Assembly (NCBI GenBank): GCA_003615045.1
Contig: ML014219.1
Span: 1 to 63,052, forward strand
Direction of reading: 5' to 3'
DNA from: Caulochytrium protostelioides
Taxonomy: Eukaryota > Chytridiomycota > Caulochytriomycetes > Caulochytriales > Caulochytriaceae
DNA length: 63,052 bases
Shown: in pieces, positions 44,146 to 53,475 of the stretch
How positions within the stretch are numbered: the first letter of the stretch is position 1
How the letters are laid out: every line of letters begins with the position of its first letter
Program-made: the position numbers and the translations under genes
The notes under the pieces: generated by a model
Database searches by the model: none
What the model saw: the letters and a program-made list of their open reading frames with translations, nothing else
What the model was told of the DNA's origin: nothing

Positions 44146-46116
44146 GGTTGCTACGCTTGTCGCGAAGGAGGAAAGCTCCCGGTGTGACAGCGATTTCGAT
44201 TAAATCAACGGGTCGAAAAGATTGGAGAGTGAGATGAATGAGAAAAGGAATTTTCGAAAGGATCGACGCATTCAAAGAGAAGATTCAGGTTTGCCAGAAA
44301 ACAATGTGAGACAAGCTTGGTGTTGGTGGCTCCGAATTGCTTCCGTCTTCACCATGTGCATGATGCAAGAAACCGGCAGCCCAAGTCGACATCATCCGAA
44401 TGAGGCGGTTTTATTTATTTCCAAAAAGATTGGGCAAGGAGCATTATACACCATCCCCATCGCCAGCGGTGGCTGTATGTGGCATAGGCCGCCTGAAACT
44501 TGCCCACGAGTTCTAAAAAGTGGATATCACCCAATATTGGCTCGTCCTTAGTAACCGACACAGCGGTGTTGTGACGAGGCAGATGCGCCATTCCCCAACT
44601 TAGAATCAAACGTTCCGGCTGTTGTGATTGGAATAATCGATCTGCATGGCGCATACCGCTACAAGAACCAAATACTAGTGGATAGTCGATGCTGTGACCG
44701 CGGCCATGGCAGTGGGCGGCATTCCGCCCCTTCACGCACTTCTGCTGCCACGTGCGGCCATCATGTCGCGTCGAGATCTTCAACCAGCCAAAAACACAAG
44801 GCATGTACGGCCCGTTCCATTGGAAGCTATGCAACACGCGGCGTTGGCTTTTACCTGTTGCTAGCATCGCCTTTTTCCGGTTCGCAACGCGTTAAGTCGT
44901 CTTCAGGGAGGGCATATATACATGTATATGGCAGGCACCATGGCGTTGTGAATCGGAATCGGAAAATGGCGATGCCAGCCACAGTCCGTTACTTCGATTT
45001 TTCCTCGTCCTCTTTTCTCCAGTTCAGCGCCTGACGCCGCGATCAGCCGTCAACCTAGCCGTCGATTGTCACTGCTGCGCCATTCTCTCCTGGCCCGGCG
45101 CCAGCGCATTTGCTCTACAAGCATTCGAGAAGCTTGACACAAACGAAACAACTGCGTTTCAAGGCATTCGACAAGATCCAGCCGCAACCGTCAAGCGGGC
45201 GATCGCGATGCGTGCTCCGCGGCGATCACGGCTGGCCTTCTGCGGCCATCGAGGTCGGCCTTCTGCGGCCATGAGCATTAAGACGCCATTGCCGCTGCAT
45301 CGGCAGTCACAACGCGCGCGTTCTGTGCCATCTCTTGCCCGTCTCTCGAGCGATCCCCGTTGAGGCAAGAGGCGCGGCAGCCGCGCCTGTTGTTCGCCTG
45401 AAAGCCGATTGCACAAACGAACCTGCGCGCGGGGAGCATGACGGCCAAAACAGGCGTTCGAGCCAGAGAGAAAAGACGCTATGTCATGCTATGTCATATA
45501 AGTTGGTCAAGGCATATTGCGGTCATGCCGCATTGCGGCCCCATGCCATTTGGCCACAGCATCGTACATTCGGCATGGGATATGGGATCGAGCCGCACAA
45601 TGTAGCAGGTGGGGTTTCACTGCGACATTCTTCGCTATGTAGGGGGTCCTGCAATGCGTGTCAACGCCAATACGAGACGCGGTGCATCTGCCTCGCATGA
45701 CGTCCAACGAAACACTATCTTCATGCGTCGGGTCGCCCATCGGCACAAGGCGACCTGCTTATGCAATGTCTACTGAGGAGTCGACCTTCTGTTGTCCATT
45801 TAGAGTATCAGCACATCATCTCATCACACATCCTGCTTCCTCTCCTCGCTTTTTGGACCCGCCCAACGACGACGACGACGGCCTCGTTGATTCTAGCACG
45901 TTGTTCCTACGCCGTGCCGTCGCCCGTCGTTGACACTTATTCACTTATTCATCGATCGGTACGATCGTTGCTACAGCTGCTACTACTGAGTCCACCGTTC
46001 ATCACATCGGGCAGCCCACGCAGACGTCCTGGTCACGGTGCCGGTCCCGAGCAACTTGGGGTCTCCCCGCGTCGCTTCACGCTCCGCGTCGGCTTGCCCC
46101 GCGTCGTCTCGACGCC
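44146..46116. other. intergenic, with a tail-only element trace
   Basis: Between the divergent DPBB and LEA2-type genes. It contains element tail G near 44896 and a 22-bp direct duplication (GGCCTTCTGCGGCCAT) near 45233-45272. A 150-codon minus frame at 44415..44867 has no domain. Confidence 0.4.
44896..44930 (+). mobile_element. tail-only trace G of the TnpB/Fanzor family
   Basis: GTCGTCTTCAGGGAGGGCAT followed by ATATACATGTATATG matches the post-stop tail of copy A (GCCGTCTCAAAGGGAGGGCATATATA), again with a small palindrome at the TATATA. The coding end is absent or too decayed upstream: the 250 bp before it give only weak hints such as VEIFNQPKT. Confidence 0.45.
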
Positions 46117-47412
46117 ATGGACTATGGACAGGAATCGTATTATGCTCCCGATCCTCACGATGAGCTCGGCGCCCACGCTTACTATTTCCCCGAGTTGCCC
46201 CTGGTCGCAGCCGCACCAGACCACGCCGCCCTGACTGCCGAATGCGCGGTGCCCGTCGCCGCGGCACCACGGGACCCCACCCCCCCATCACCGCCTCTCG
46301 CGTCTCAAGCTGGGGCCCCGTCTTCCGCATCCGCATCGTCCATGTCCAGATCGGGACGGACCCCTACGGTGCCCCCGACGCGCCCCATTCCTGTAGATCC
46401 TGGCTCCAGCTACGACGCGTATCTCGCTCGCAACGACCGTGGCGCCGCCGGCACCCCTCCGCCGTCGGGACGCGGGCCGAGCCCGAGCACGGGCGTCGAC
46501 GGGCTTAGTCATCAGCGGACGCAGGGGTCCGCCAAGGCCGGATCGGTCGCGGCCGGTCCCGGGGACGCCGGCGCGTCCGATCTCGAGGGCGAGGCGGTGA
46601 GCTGCTCTCGATCGCCGCCGCGGTCGCAAAGTCGCCTGCGTCGCTTCTTCTGCTGCTGCATTCCGCGGTCCATGCGCGGCCGGATCACCTGCGGCGTCGT
46701 GACTGTCATGCTGCTGGTCGGCATCGCGCTGACGGCATACTTTCTGTTCCCGCACGTGCCCACATTCGAGGTGCAGAACGTGGTGCCGAGCACGAACCCA
46801 AAGGCCGCGGCCAGTATGAAGTCGTCGGACCCATCCGGCGCTAACGCCTTCTCGGTCACCAATACGGGCTCGGGGGTCCAGGTGGCGCTGGCGCTCAGTA
46901 TGGTTCTCGAGGTCGACAACCCGAACCCGTACGCCATCACCATCGACAGCATGGTGATGCAGGCCGCCATCCAGCCCAATGCCACCTATCTGAAGCACAA
47001 TGCGCTCTTTACGGCAGCGGCGGCCACGCGGCTGACGCAGAAGCCCAGTATCCCCATTGGGACCGGGAAGACGGGCGAGCAGCGTTTTGCGGGCAAAACA
47101 AAGACATCGTTCGCGGTGGGATTCCGTATCGTTTACGCGGTGGCCACCGATGGCAGCGCCGCCGACGACCCGGTCTTGCTTGAAATCGTCGATGCCTGTG
47201 GCTTGTCGAGCGGCAGTAGTCCCCGCATGATGCGCATCGCTTACACGGCCGACGTGCGTATTGGAGTCCTCAAAGCGTTCGGCGTCGGCGCCGTCACCCT
47301 GCAGGATTCGTTCCGCGTCAGTTGTCCCTTCACGACGGCTCAGATCTCACAGATCCTGACGCAAGGCGGCACCCTGTCGTCGTTGCTGAATTCACTTCAC
47401 TTGGATATGTAA
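46117..47412 (+). CDS. single-pass membrane protein with LEA2-like domain
   Basis: A type II membrane protein of the fungal LEA2-like group, probably in the vacuolar or endomembrane system; its role is unknown. A disordered Pro/Ser/Gly-rich cytosolic half (1-180) ends with basic residues and a CCCIP cluster suited to palmitoylation. A membrane helix follows at about 190-213 (GVVTVMLLVGIALTAYFLF). Beyond it, FEVQNVVPST and LEVDNPNPYAITIDSM carry the NPNPY signature of LEA2 beta-sandwich domains. Later come GKTKTSFAVGFRIVYAV and RVSCPFT. The length of 431 is usual. Its neighbour SWF1 could in principle acylate such proteins, but no link is shown. The transcript's 3' side carries two strong stem-loops starting five bases past the stop. 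Confidence 0.8.
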   Translation: MDYGQESYYAPDPHDELGAHAYYFPELPLVAAAPDHAALTAECAVPVAAAPRDPTPPSPPLASQAGAPSSASASSMSRSGRTPTVPPTRPIPVDPGSSYDAYLARNDRGAAGTPPPSGRGPSPSTGVDGLSHQRTQGSAKAGSVAAGPGDAGASDLEGEAVSCSRSPPRSQSRLRRFFCCCIPRSMRGRITCGVVTVMLLVGIALTAYFLFPHVPTFEVQNVVPSTNPKAAASMKSSDPSGANAFSVTNTGSGVQVALALSMVLEVDNPNPYAITIDSMVMQAAIQPNATYLKHNALFTAAAATRLTQKPSIPIGTGKTGEQRFAGKTKTSFAVGFRIVYAVATDGSAADDPVLLEIVDACGLSSGSSPRMMRIAYTADVRIGVLKAFGVGAVTLQDSFRVSCPFTTAQISQILTQGGTLSSLLNSLHLDM

Positions 47413-47416
47413 AACT

Positions 47417-47513
47417 CCCTCTCGAAGGCCGATTCGGAAATCGCCCTTCAAGAGGGGGTCTTACGGCCTGCAGGAGCCGCTCGAAGGCGTGACTGACTTC
47501 ATCCTTCGAGCGG
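47417..47513 (+). promoter_or_regulatory. two tandem stem-loops directly after the LEA2-type stop codon
   Basis: Stem-loop 1: arm 47417-47433 (CCCTCTCGAAGGCCGAT) pairs with 47440-47456 (ATCGCCCTTCAAGAGGG), 15 of 17 pairs, loop TCGGAA. Stem-loop 2: CCGCTCGAAGG at 47477-47487 pairs perfectly with CCTTCGAGCGG at 47503-47513, loop of 15 bases. Both stems share CTCGAAGG. Being in the 3' UTR, they could set mRNA stability or 3' end formation, or be a small inserted hairpin element. Confidence 0.75.
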
Positions 47514-47562
47514 TTCTTAAATTTTACGGCAGATTCTCCATGGGCCATCCTCCTTTCACCTG

Positions 47563-47588
47563 TTTTTTTTTTTTTTTTTTTTTTTTTT
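47563..47588. repeat. T26 homopolymer
   Basis: Twenty-six consecutive T between the convergent LEA2-type and OMA1 genes, about 50 bp after the stem-loops. Confidence 0.95.
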
Positions 47589-47751
47589 GGCATGTGGGGC
47601 GACGAACACCACCAGCCCATCCATGTGCTCCCACCGTCCTTCATTGTACATAATAGAACGTCATGTTGGTTATATTAGATTTAATGTTGGTTTGAGCCGT
47701 CTATTTCATCCGGAATCTGGCATCTCGGAGCCCCACCAGCGCCCATAGTCA

Positions 47752-48684
47752 TCACCAGCGGGTTCGTCCCGCGATATGATTGAAGGCAGCAAAAAGGCGT
47801 GACGATGACTCGCAGTTGCTCTCGGTGCGCTTCTGCTCGGCCTCGGGCATCCATCGCCGCAAATTATCGATGCGTTCTTCACCTGCCGGATGCGTGCTAA
47901 AGTACTTGGCAATCTCGTTGTTCCCGCGCCGTCCCGCTTGCTGTTTTTCATACGCCGTCATGCGCTGCCAGAGCCCGATCGCGCCCTTCGGATCATAGCA
48001 CGCCTGAGCCATCATCATGAGACCGATATAGTCCGCTTCGTTCTCGGTGCGCCGGCTGTGCGGCTTGAGGACGCCCAGGTCGAGCAACGCCGTGCTTCGG
48101 GCGAGGTTGGGGTCAAAGAGGACCGCCATCATCAGACGGCCCCACAACACCAGCTTCGCCTGCGACACCTTCTCGGCGGCATGCCGCGCGACCTGGTGGG
48201 CCATTTCGTGGGCCAAGACGGCGGCCATGCCCGCCTCATCCTGTACCAGGGGGAGCAGGCCCGTGAATACAAAGATCTTGCCGCCCGGCAGCACAAACGC
48301 GTTGGCTACGGGTGCGTCGATCACGTGGACTTCCCACTTGAGCGAGTCGCCGAGGCCCGTAGCGGCAATCAAGCGCTGCGCCACGCGGCGCACCCATCGA
48401 GCCGCGGCGTGCTGCGCGGGCACGAGGCGGTGGCCATGCTGCAGCATGATCTCGCGGTAGCTCGCCGCCGCCAGCCGCCGCTCCTCCGCCTCACTCACGT
48501 GCATGTAGCGCAGTCGCTGCGTGACGGGTGTGCGCTCCAGATGCGACACGTACCAGCCGCCGACGGCCACGACGGCCAGGCCAAGCCATGCCCGCGCGGC
48601 GCGGCTGCGCGGGAGAAAGCGCGCCGCCCGGCGCGTCCAGCGCGCGGCCCCGGCTGGGGCCAGGGCGTCCATGGGTCGTCGCAG

Positions 48685-48716
<32 letters not shown>

Positions 48717-49140
48717 ACCAGCGCACCTCCGCCGCGGACGGCCCGGCGGCCCGCGTCCAGGTCGACGTGCCCGGTGGGTCGACGGCGTCCGCTCGCGACG
48801 GGGCGCCGGGCGTCGCGGGCGCGCGAGGGACCGACCGCGCCGCATCGCCGAACCGCGTGTACTCATCGCCCGAGGCCGGGAAGCGGAAGGCCGGAGCGGC
48901 GGTGGACGCCATGCTGCGGCGCGCGCCAAACAGGCCGCCGGCGCCGATGCCGATGCCGAGGCCGATGCCGAGGCCGAGGCCGAGGCCGAGGCCGGGAAGC
49001 GCCGTGCCGCCGCAGGGACGGCCGCGTCGCGACAGCGCGCTGGCACGGGCATCGCATCGGGGGAAGGCGGCGCCGCCGCGGAAGCCCTGCGGCCCCGTTG
49101 CCGCCGCCGCTCGTCGGACGCCTTTCAGCATCATGTGCAT
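47752..49140 (-). CDS. OMA1: mitochondrial inner-membrane metalloprotease OMA1
   Basis: A zinc metallopeptidase of family M48 that cleaves misfolded or stress-signalling inner-membrane proteins when potential is lost. An Arg-rich N-terminus (MHMMLKGVRRAAAATG) fits a mitochondrial presequence and is followed by an odd Gly/Leu/Ile dipeptide stretch. A membrane helix lies near residue 183 (AWLGLAVVAVGGWYVS). The catalytic domain has FVLPGGKIFVFTGLL, the zinc motif HEMAH inside AVLAHEMAHQVARHAAEK near 310, and the third ligand in RTENEADYIGL near 365. It ends with YFSTHPAGEERI, another conserved M48 block. The frame is open far upstream to 50253, but that part is antisense to the neighbouring gene and repeat DNA, so I choose the ATG at 49140. 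The length of about 462 is normal. Confidence 0.9.
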
Positions 49141-50050
49141 GTGATCGAAACAGCGGCGGGGACCGTTCGTCTCCGGGAGGAGCCTGCTGGGCAGTAATCG
49201 CCCGGCGTCGGCGTCAACGAGGCCGTCGGGAATCGGGGATCGGGGCGGTTCGCCGGCGCTGCGTGGTCGCGGGGAGAATCCTATGAACAAGAAAAAAACA
49301 CTGCGGGGACGCTTACATGCGAGGGAGCCGCTCGAGAAAGTCAAGAACAGGTTGCGTGTCCTCCTCTTAACCAACTTTGAGCACGGCGGAAGAAAGAAAT
49401 TGGGGCTTGCCGCGACGACCTGCACAGTTGGCTTGCAGCAGCGACGACGCCCACGGCGACGGCGACCAAGCGACGACGACATGGAGGACGATGTGTGATA
49501 TCGGATGCGCCTTCGGCCCGCGCCGACGGCCGATCCATGCCGCGTGGGACAGCCGTGGTCCATCGCCCACGTCGCTCCGCTGCCGCCTTCCACGGCTCCA
49601 CGGGACCGCCAGACCCCTGACGCCGGCCGGCCGGCCGCGCGCACGCCACGCCACGCCATGCGAATCGCACCCGGGCCGGGAAGACGCCGCCGGCCGGCAT
49701 GGGCTGGGGCCCCGGCGCGGTCTGCGCCGTCCACTCTGTCCAGGCCGTCGGCGCCCAAGGATCTCCATCCCCGACGACAGGCATCGTTTCGACGCGCGCA
49801 GTCTGCTTGGAAGAAAGGCAGTGCTCGCACGCGCGCAGCGGTCCCGATCGTATCGCATCGTATCGCATCGTATCGCATCGTATCGCATCGCATCGTATTA
49901 CATCGCGTCGCATCGCATCGCATGTCGCCGCGCTGCGCTACACATCGTCCAGCCGGATCCCTCATCGCCCCGGCCGCGGGAGTCGTCTTGACGCGCGGGC
50001 CATGATCATCCGGCGGTGGTCGCGACCCCTTCTCATTCCTCCACCGAGCG
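49141..50050. other. divergent promoter region between OMA1 and the 50.05 kb gene
   Basis: About 900 bp shared by two divergent genes. It contains an A-run near 49290 and a TATCGCATCG array. No gene is supported. Confidence 0.4.
49846..49925. repeat. TATCGCATCG/GCATC pentamer array
   Basis: Tandem TATCG and CATCG pentamers. This is the same family, on the opposite strand, as the GATGC array at 13435-13495. Confidence 0.9.
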
Positions 50051-50557
50051 ATGTCCGACGTCTCGACGCCGCGGATGGCCGTCGCCAACCGGAGCGAGGC
50101 CCGGGACGACGTCTCCGCTGAGACGCCCTCGTCTCGCTCCATCGTCTCCGCCACCTCCCCGTCGAGCGCCACATCCGCATCGCCTGAGGACAGGCTGAGC
50201 GCGTCGCGTGCCAGCGCAGGCCGCGGCGCCGCGCGCCAGCCACATCCGTTCACGGCCCTGGTTCACAGCTTTATGGAATTTCTAGGCGCTCCGGTCGCGT
50301 CGCCGTCGTTGCCGCCGACAGAAGCCGCGCCGGGGCCGACCACGGCGTCCACAGCGACGACGACATCGCCCCCCGACGGCGCGGCGGCGGTAGCGTCCCC
50401 GCCGCGCCCGGCCGCATGGACATGGATGCGGTTCGTGCGCGAGCACATGGTCAACCCGTGGCTCAACGGGCTGCTGTTCGGCACGCTCACCGTGCTGGCG
50501 CGCGGCATCCACGTGCGCGCCGTCGTGGCGCGGACCCGGCGTCTCATGGTCTCTTGA
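50051..50557 (+). CDS. small protein with C-terminal membrane segment, possibly mitochondrial outer-membrane insertase-like
   Basis: A 168-residue product. The first 115 residues are Ser/Ala/Thr/Pro-rich and low-complexity. The C-terminus carries WMRFVREHMVNPWLNGLLFG then TLTVLARGIHVRAVVARTRR. The pattern of a PWLNGLLFG-type membrane stretch followed by basic residues recalls fungal MIM-complex subunits (Mim1/TOM13 has FLPFINGLMLG-like sequence), but this rests on a few residues from memory of the family. It is divergent from OMA1 and shares its promoter region. The ATG at 50051 is the first in frame. The low-complexity part could be partly artefact. Confidence 0.5.
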   Translation: MSDVSTPRMAVANRSEARDDVSAETPSSRSIVSATSPSSATSASPEDRLSASRASAGRGAARQPHPFTALVHSFMEFLGAPVASPSLPPTEAAPGPTTASTATTTSPPDGAAAVASPPRPAAWTWMRFVREHMVNPWLNGLLFGTLTVLARGIHVRAVVARTRRLMVS

Positions 50558-50701
50558 GCGCGTGGACGTGGGCTCCTGCTTCCCTCCCGATGCACCATCC
50601 GAGCACGTCCTCGCGGGCCAGAGCGGCACCGGCGCCGGCGTCGGGCAGCATGGCCCGCGGACTCCGTTGGCCACCCGGCGTCAGCCGAGCGCGCCGGGAC
50701 G

Positions 50702-50727
50702 CCCCCCCCCCCCCCCCCCCCCCCCCC
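50702..50727. repeat. C26 homopolymer
   Basis: An unbroken run of about 26 C. The exact length may be unreliable in the assembly. Confidence 0.9.
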
Positions 50728-51202
50728 ACCTCCTTCCCCAGTTTCTGGGGCACGGTCAGACCGGCAACGCGCATGCATGTCGTGCCATGAACGTCGTGCT
50801 GACACGCGTGGCATTCCGATCCCCGGCGACGCCCCTGTCTTGGCCGTCGGGGATGGACGCCCGTCACGAGAGATGGACCACCGACCGTTCCGGATCGAGG
50901 CAAAGAACGACAGCGAGCGCGTGGGTTGGTGGGTCCAGCACCGAGACGCTGGGACGCCGCCTCCGATCCCTTCAGAGCTCGTGCACTGGCCGGACCGTCT
51001 CCCCTCGGCGTTAGAGGCGGCTGGGCGCCGGTGCCGACGCCGTTGGGGTGAAACCCCCGACGGACCTACTGTCGTTGGCATGGCGCTCTCCCGACCTGTG
51101 CCACCTGGAGGTCCGATCTCTCTTCTCGCGATGCGTTGGTTGCGTGAGGGCCTGCATCGGCATGGCCAAACGGTGCAGCCCACCGCGTCATATCGATCCT
51201 GA

Positions 51203-51640
51203 TTATATTTTGTAAGGAGATACATGTCCTTTTGTGAGACAGCCTAACATGAACACCATCCTCCAGGGAGTCCCTTCAGGGAGGCCGCTCGCAGGAGGTT
51301 CACGCTGGATGCGCTTGCCGACCAGGAGCTGCAACCTGTCTTGCATCGGGATGCGGCACAGCGCCGCAGCCCTGACAGACGGGACCAGGCAACGTCGAAT
51401 GTCCAAAGCGGCATAGTGGTCGCGGTTCCCAAACTTGTTGTTCGTGGCATCACACCAGTGCAGGCTTCTGACCGCGTTCGAAAAACAGGAGACGTTTCAA
51501 CGAGCTGCTAGCTCTAATGATGGACACATGCGCCACCGGACAGAACAGGAGGAGCACCGCGACGGCTGAAGAGTTGCAGCCCTTCTGCAATCGCCGCCGG
51601 ATGATATGGGAAGAGGGTTCACGGCTAATGCCGGGGCGAT
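51203..51640 (-). mobile_element. TnpB/Fanzor-family remnant C (longest copy)
   Basis: The minus strand reads, in one frame, SLHWCDATNNKFGNRDHYAA then LDIRRCLVPSVRAAALCRIP and LVGKRIQ. NRDHYAALDIR is the RuvC-III motif with Asp at 51419-51421, and the LHWC Cys belongs to the preceding zinc ribbon. Upstream in the same frame is QPSRCSSCSVRWRMCP, a second Cys pair where TnpB/Fanzor proteins have TSxxCxxC. A stop and a frame change interrupt it, and RRRLQKGC in another frame may be older coding sequence. The tail keeps GGCTGTCTC and GACATGTATC but lacks the clean palindrome. This copy shows the zinc-ribbon-to-RuvC-III order best. Confidence 0.65.
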
Positions 51641-52018
51641 GATAGGCCTGGCGCTGGCCGGCGCAGAAATGCGATTGTTTCATAGCGTCCAAACTCCGTG
51701 GTTGCCGCGGTCACGCCGCGACACGGGCGGAAGCCTCGCCACAGAGGAGGCGCGGCACGGCGGCTTGGAGCATCACCCTAACCTCATTCGTCGGGCCTCA
51801 TGAAAAAACGGGGCGCTCCACCAAGCGGCTGTGATGCCATGTCATGCGATGCGGACTCTAGCCAACATGACAAGCCGACCTGACGAGCCGATCAGGAGCG
51901 CGGGCCACCCGGTGGTATCCCTTTCTGGCCCATGCTGGTCTTCGTGGATGGAACTTTGTCGCTGCAACGAATCGACAGGCGTCTCGGGTGCTGCCGCTGG
52001 CATGCAGGGTTCAAGAGA

Positions 52019-52547
52019 CTAGAAGGAGCCCGTGATCCGCGACGCAATAGCGGCGAGAATCGAATTCCAGTTCCGCGCCATCTGAGCCCGCTTGTAAGCC
52101 CAGCGCTCCCCCAAGTGGTGGCGCCAGCGCGTCCAGTCCGTCGCCAGGCCGAATGAAACGGGACGCAGTTGCATGCTCTTGGGCGCCTCCGGCGCCGCGG
52201 TGCCGGAGGCCGCGGCCGACAACTGCCGCGGCATGCCAAGCAGGGTTGAACGCCCCAGGACCCACCGGGTACGCCCATCATTGTTCACCAACGTGTCCGT
52301 GGTTGGCCAAAAAGCAACACATCATTTTCAGCGAAAGACGGCGTGAGTCGATCCGGTGCAAACAGCGGCGGCGATCAGCACCCGAAAGCGCTCGTGCAAA
52401 GAGTGAGCCCGGCGTTACCTGTCCCGAGGCGGTGTGTAGCTGATTGATCAGAAAGGAGCTGCCCTGCCCGGCCTCGCTGCGGAGCGCCTGCACGCCGAGA
52501 CCGACCGTCAGCGCGCCAGCGGCAAAGGGCACCAAGAATCGCACCAT
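52019..52547 (-). CDS. small MICOS-like mitochondrial inner-membrane protein (two exons)
   Basis: Exon 1 is 52419..52547 (ATG at 52547), reading MVRFLVPFAAGALTVGLGVQ and ending HTASGQ. Exon 2 is 52019..52222, starting LSAAASG and ending IASRITGSF. The 196-nt intron 52223..52418 runs from GTAACG to CGGCAG, phase 0, and restores one frame. The product is 110 residues: an N-terminal membrane helix, a short linker, then an amphipathic Trp/Arg-rich C-terminus (DWTRWRHHLGERW). This layout and size match the Mic12/Mic13 (QIL1) subunits that join crista junction complexes, but the identity is inferred from architecture rather than a diagnostic motif. Open sequence upstream of 52547 in the first frame looks like UTR. 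Confidence 0.6.
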
Positions 52548-53090
52548 CGGGGGAAGCGACGTGCCGGGTGAGGAGGGGGTCCAAAACGAGCCGACGTGGC
52601 GGCAGGCGAACCAAGTCGCTCGATGCACTTTTGGATCAATGAATGCCGGAAAAGAATCGCGGGTCGAGCAAGGACGGCAACCATGCGATGCGATGCGAGG
52701 AGGCCACTCGGCAGGATCCAAGTCTCGCGACGAGCGTGCCGCGTCCGCTGATATCGTGAGAACCGCAGGGTCGCCCGGCTTCGCCGCCCGCTCCACCGGC
52801 CCTCACGCCGGCCCACGCCGTCTCGCTGCGTCTGCTTCCGATGTGCACGACATCACCTGGCGATCGCTATATACGAGACGGCTCGTTGTCGGACGGTCGA
52901 CACGGTTCCGTGACGAAGCGGTCGATCCCCCGATGGCGAGGGCACGTGCGCCCCGGCCAGGGTCTTCGGCATTCGGCGGTCTCGGGCTCTCTCTCCTTTT
53001 TTTTTGCGTTTGACGGCGGCGGCGGCGCTGGCGCTCTCGCGGCCGTCGACCCGCTTTGGGGAAGAGCCGTGGCGTCGCCGTCGCAGACCC

Positions 53091-53132
53091 CCGTGGCCGG
53101 CTCCCCGTGGCCGGCTCCCCGTGGCCGGCTCC
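53091..53132. repeat. three tandem 14-bp CCGTGGCCGGCTCC units
   Basis: Three perfect copies in tandem. Confidence 0.9.
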
Positions 53133-53356
53133 CCATGGCAGGCGCATGACCCGCGCGCCGCAGCGTCCCGCGCGTCCTCCCGACCCGGCGTCACGAGACC
53201 TCGAACGCCACGTGGCGCCTCGCACGGCCCGAGCCGCAGGCACGGGGGCCTCTTCCCGGTCGGGCCGGAACGGTCGAGATCACGCGCGGCCTTTGCGGAA
53301 GAGATCGGCACGACGCGAACGGCGACGGGCGCGGGGACGAATCCGGCCGATGCCCA

Positions 53357-53398
53357 TGCTGGTGCTGGTGCTGGTGCTGGTGCTGGTGCTGGTGCTGC

Positions 53399-53435
<37 letters not shown>

Positions 53436-53475
53436 GATGCTGCCGATGCTGCTGCCGATGCTGCTGCCGATGCCG
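53357..53475. repeat. CTGGTG then CTG/CCGATG array
   Basis: About seven CTGGTG units, about eleven CTG units, then CTGCTGCCGATG units. Translation would give Leu/Val or, on the minus strand, His/Gln runs, but no gene is supported here. Confidence 0.9.

Larger units (their letters stand above)
50558..52018. other. intergenic with homopolymer C and element remnant C
   Basis: It holds the C26 run at 50702 and the TnpB/Fanzor remnant at 51203-51640. Outside these I see no gene. Confidence 0.4.

Noticed and set aside
44415-44867. 150-codon minus frame
   Set aside because: No recognisable domain; competes with the possible decayed element sequence on the plus strand.
49141-50253. N-terminal extension of the OMA1 frame
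   Set aside because: Antisense to the 50.05 kb gene and to the pentamer array; a presequence-like start lies at 49140.
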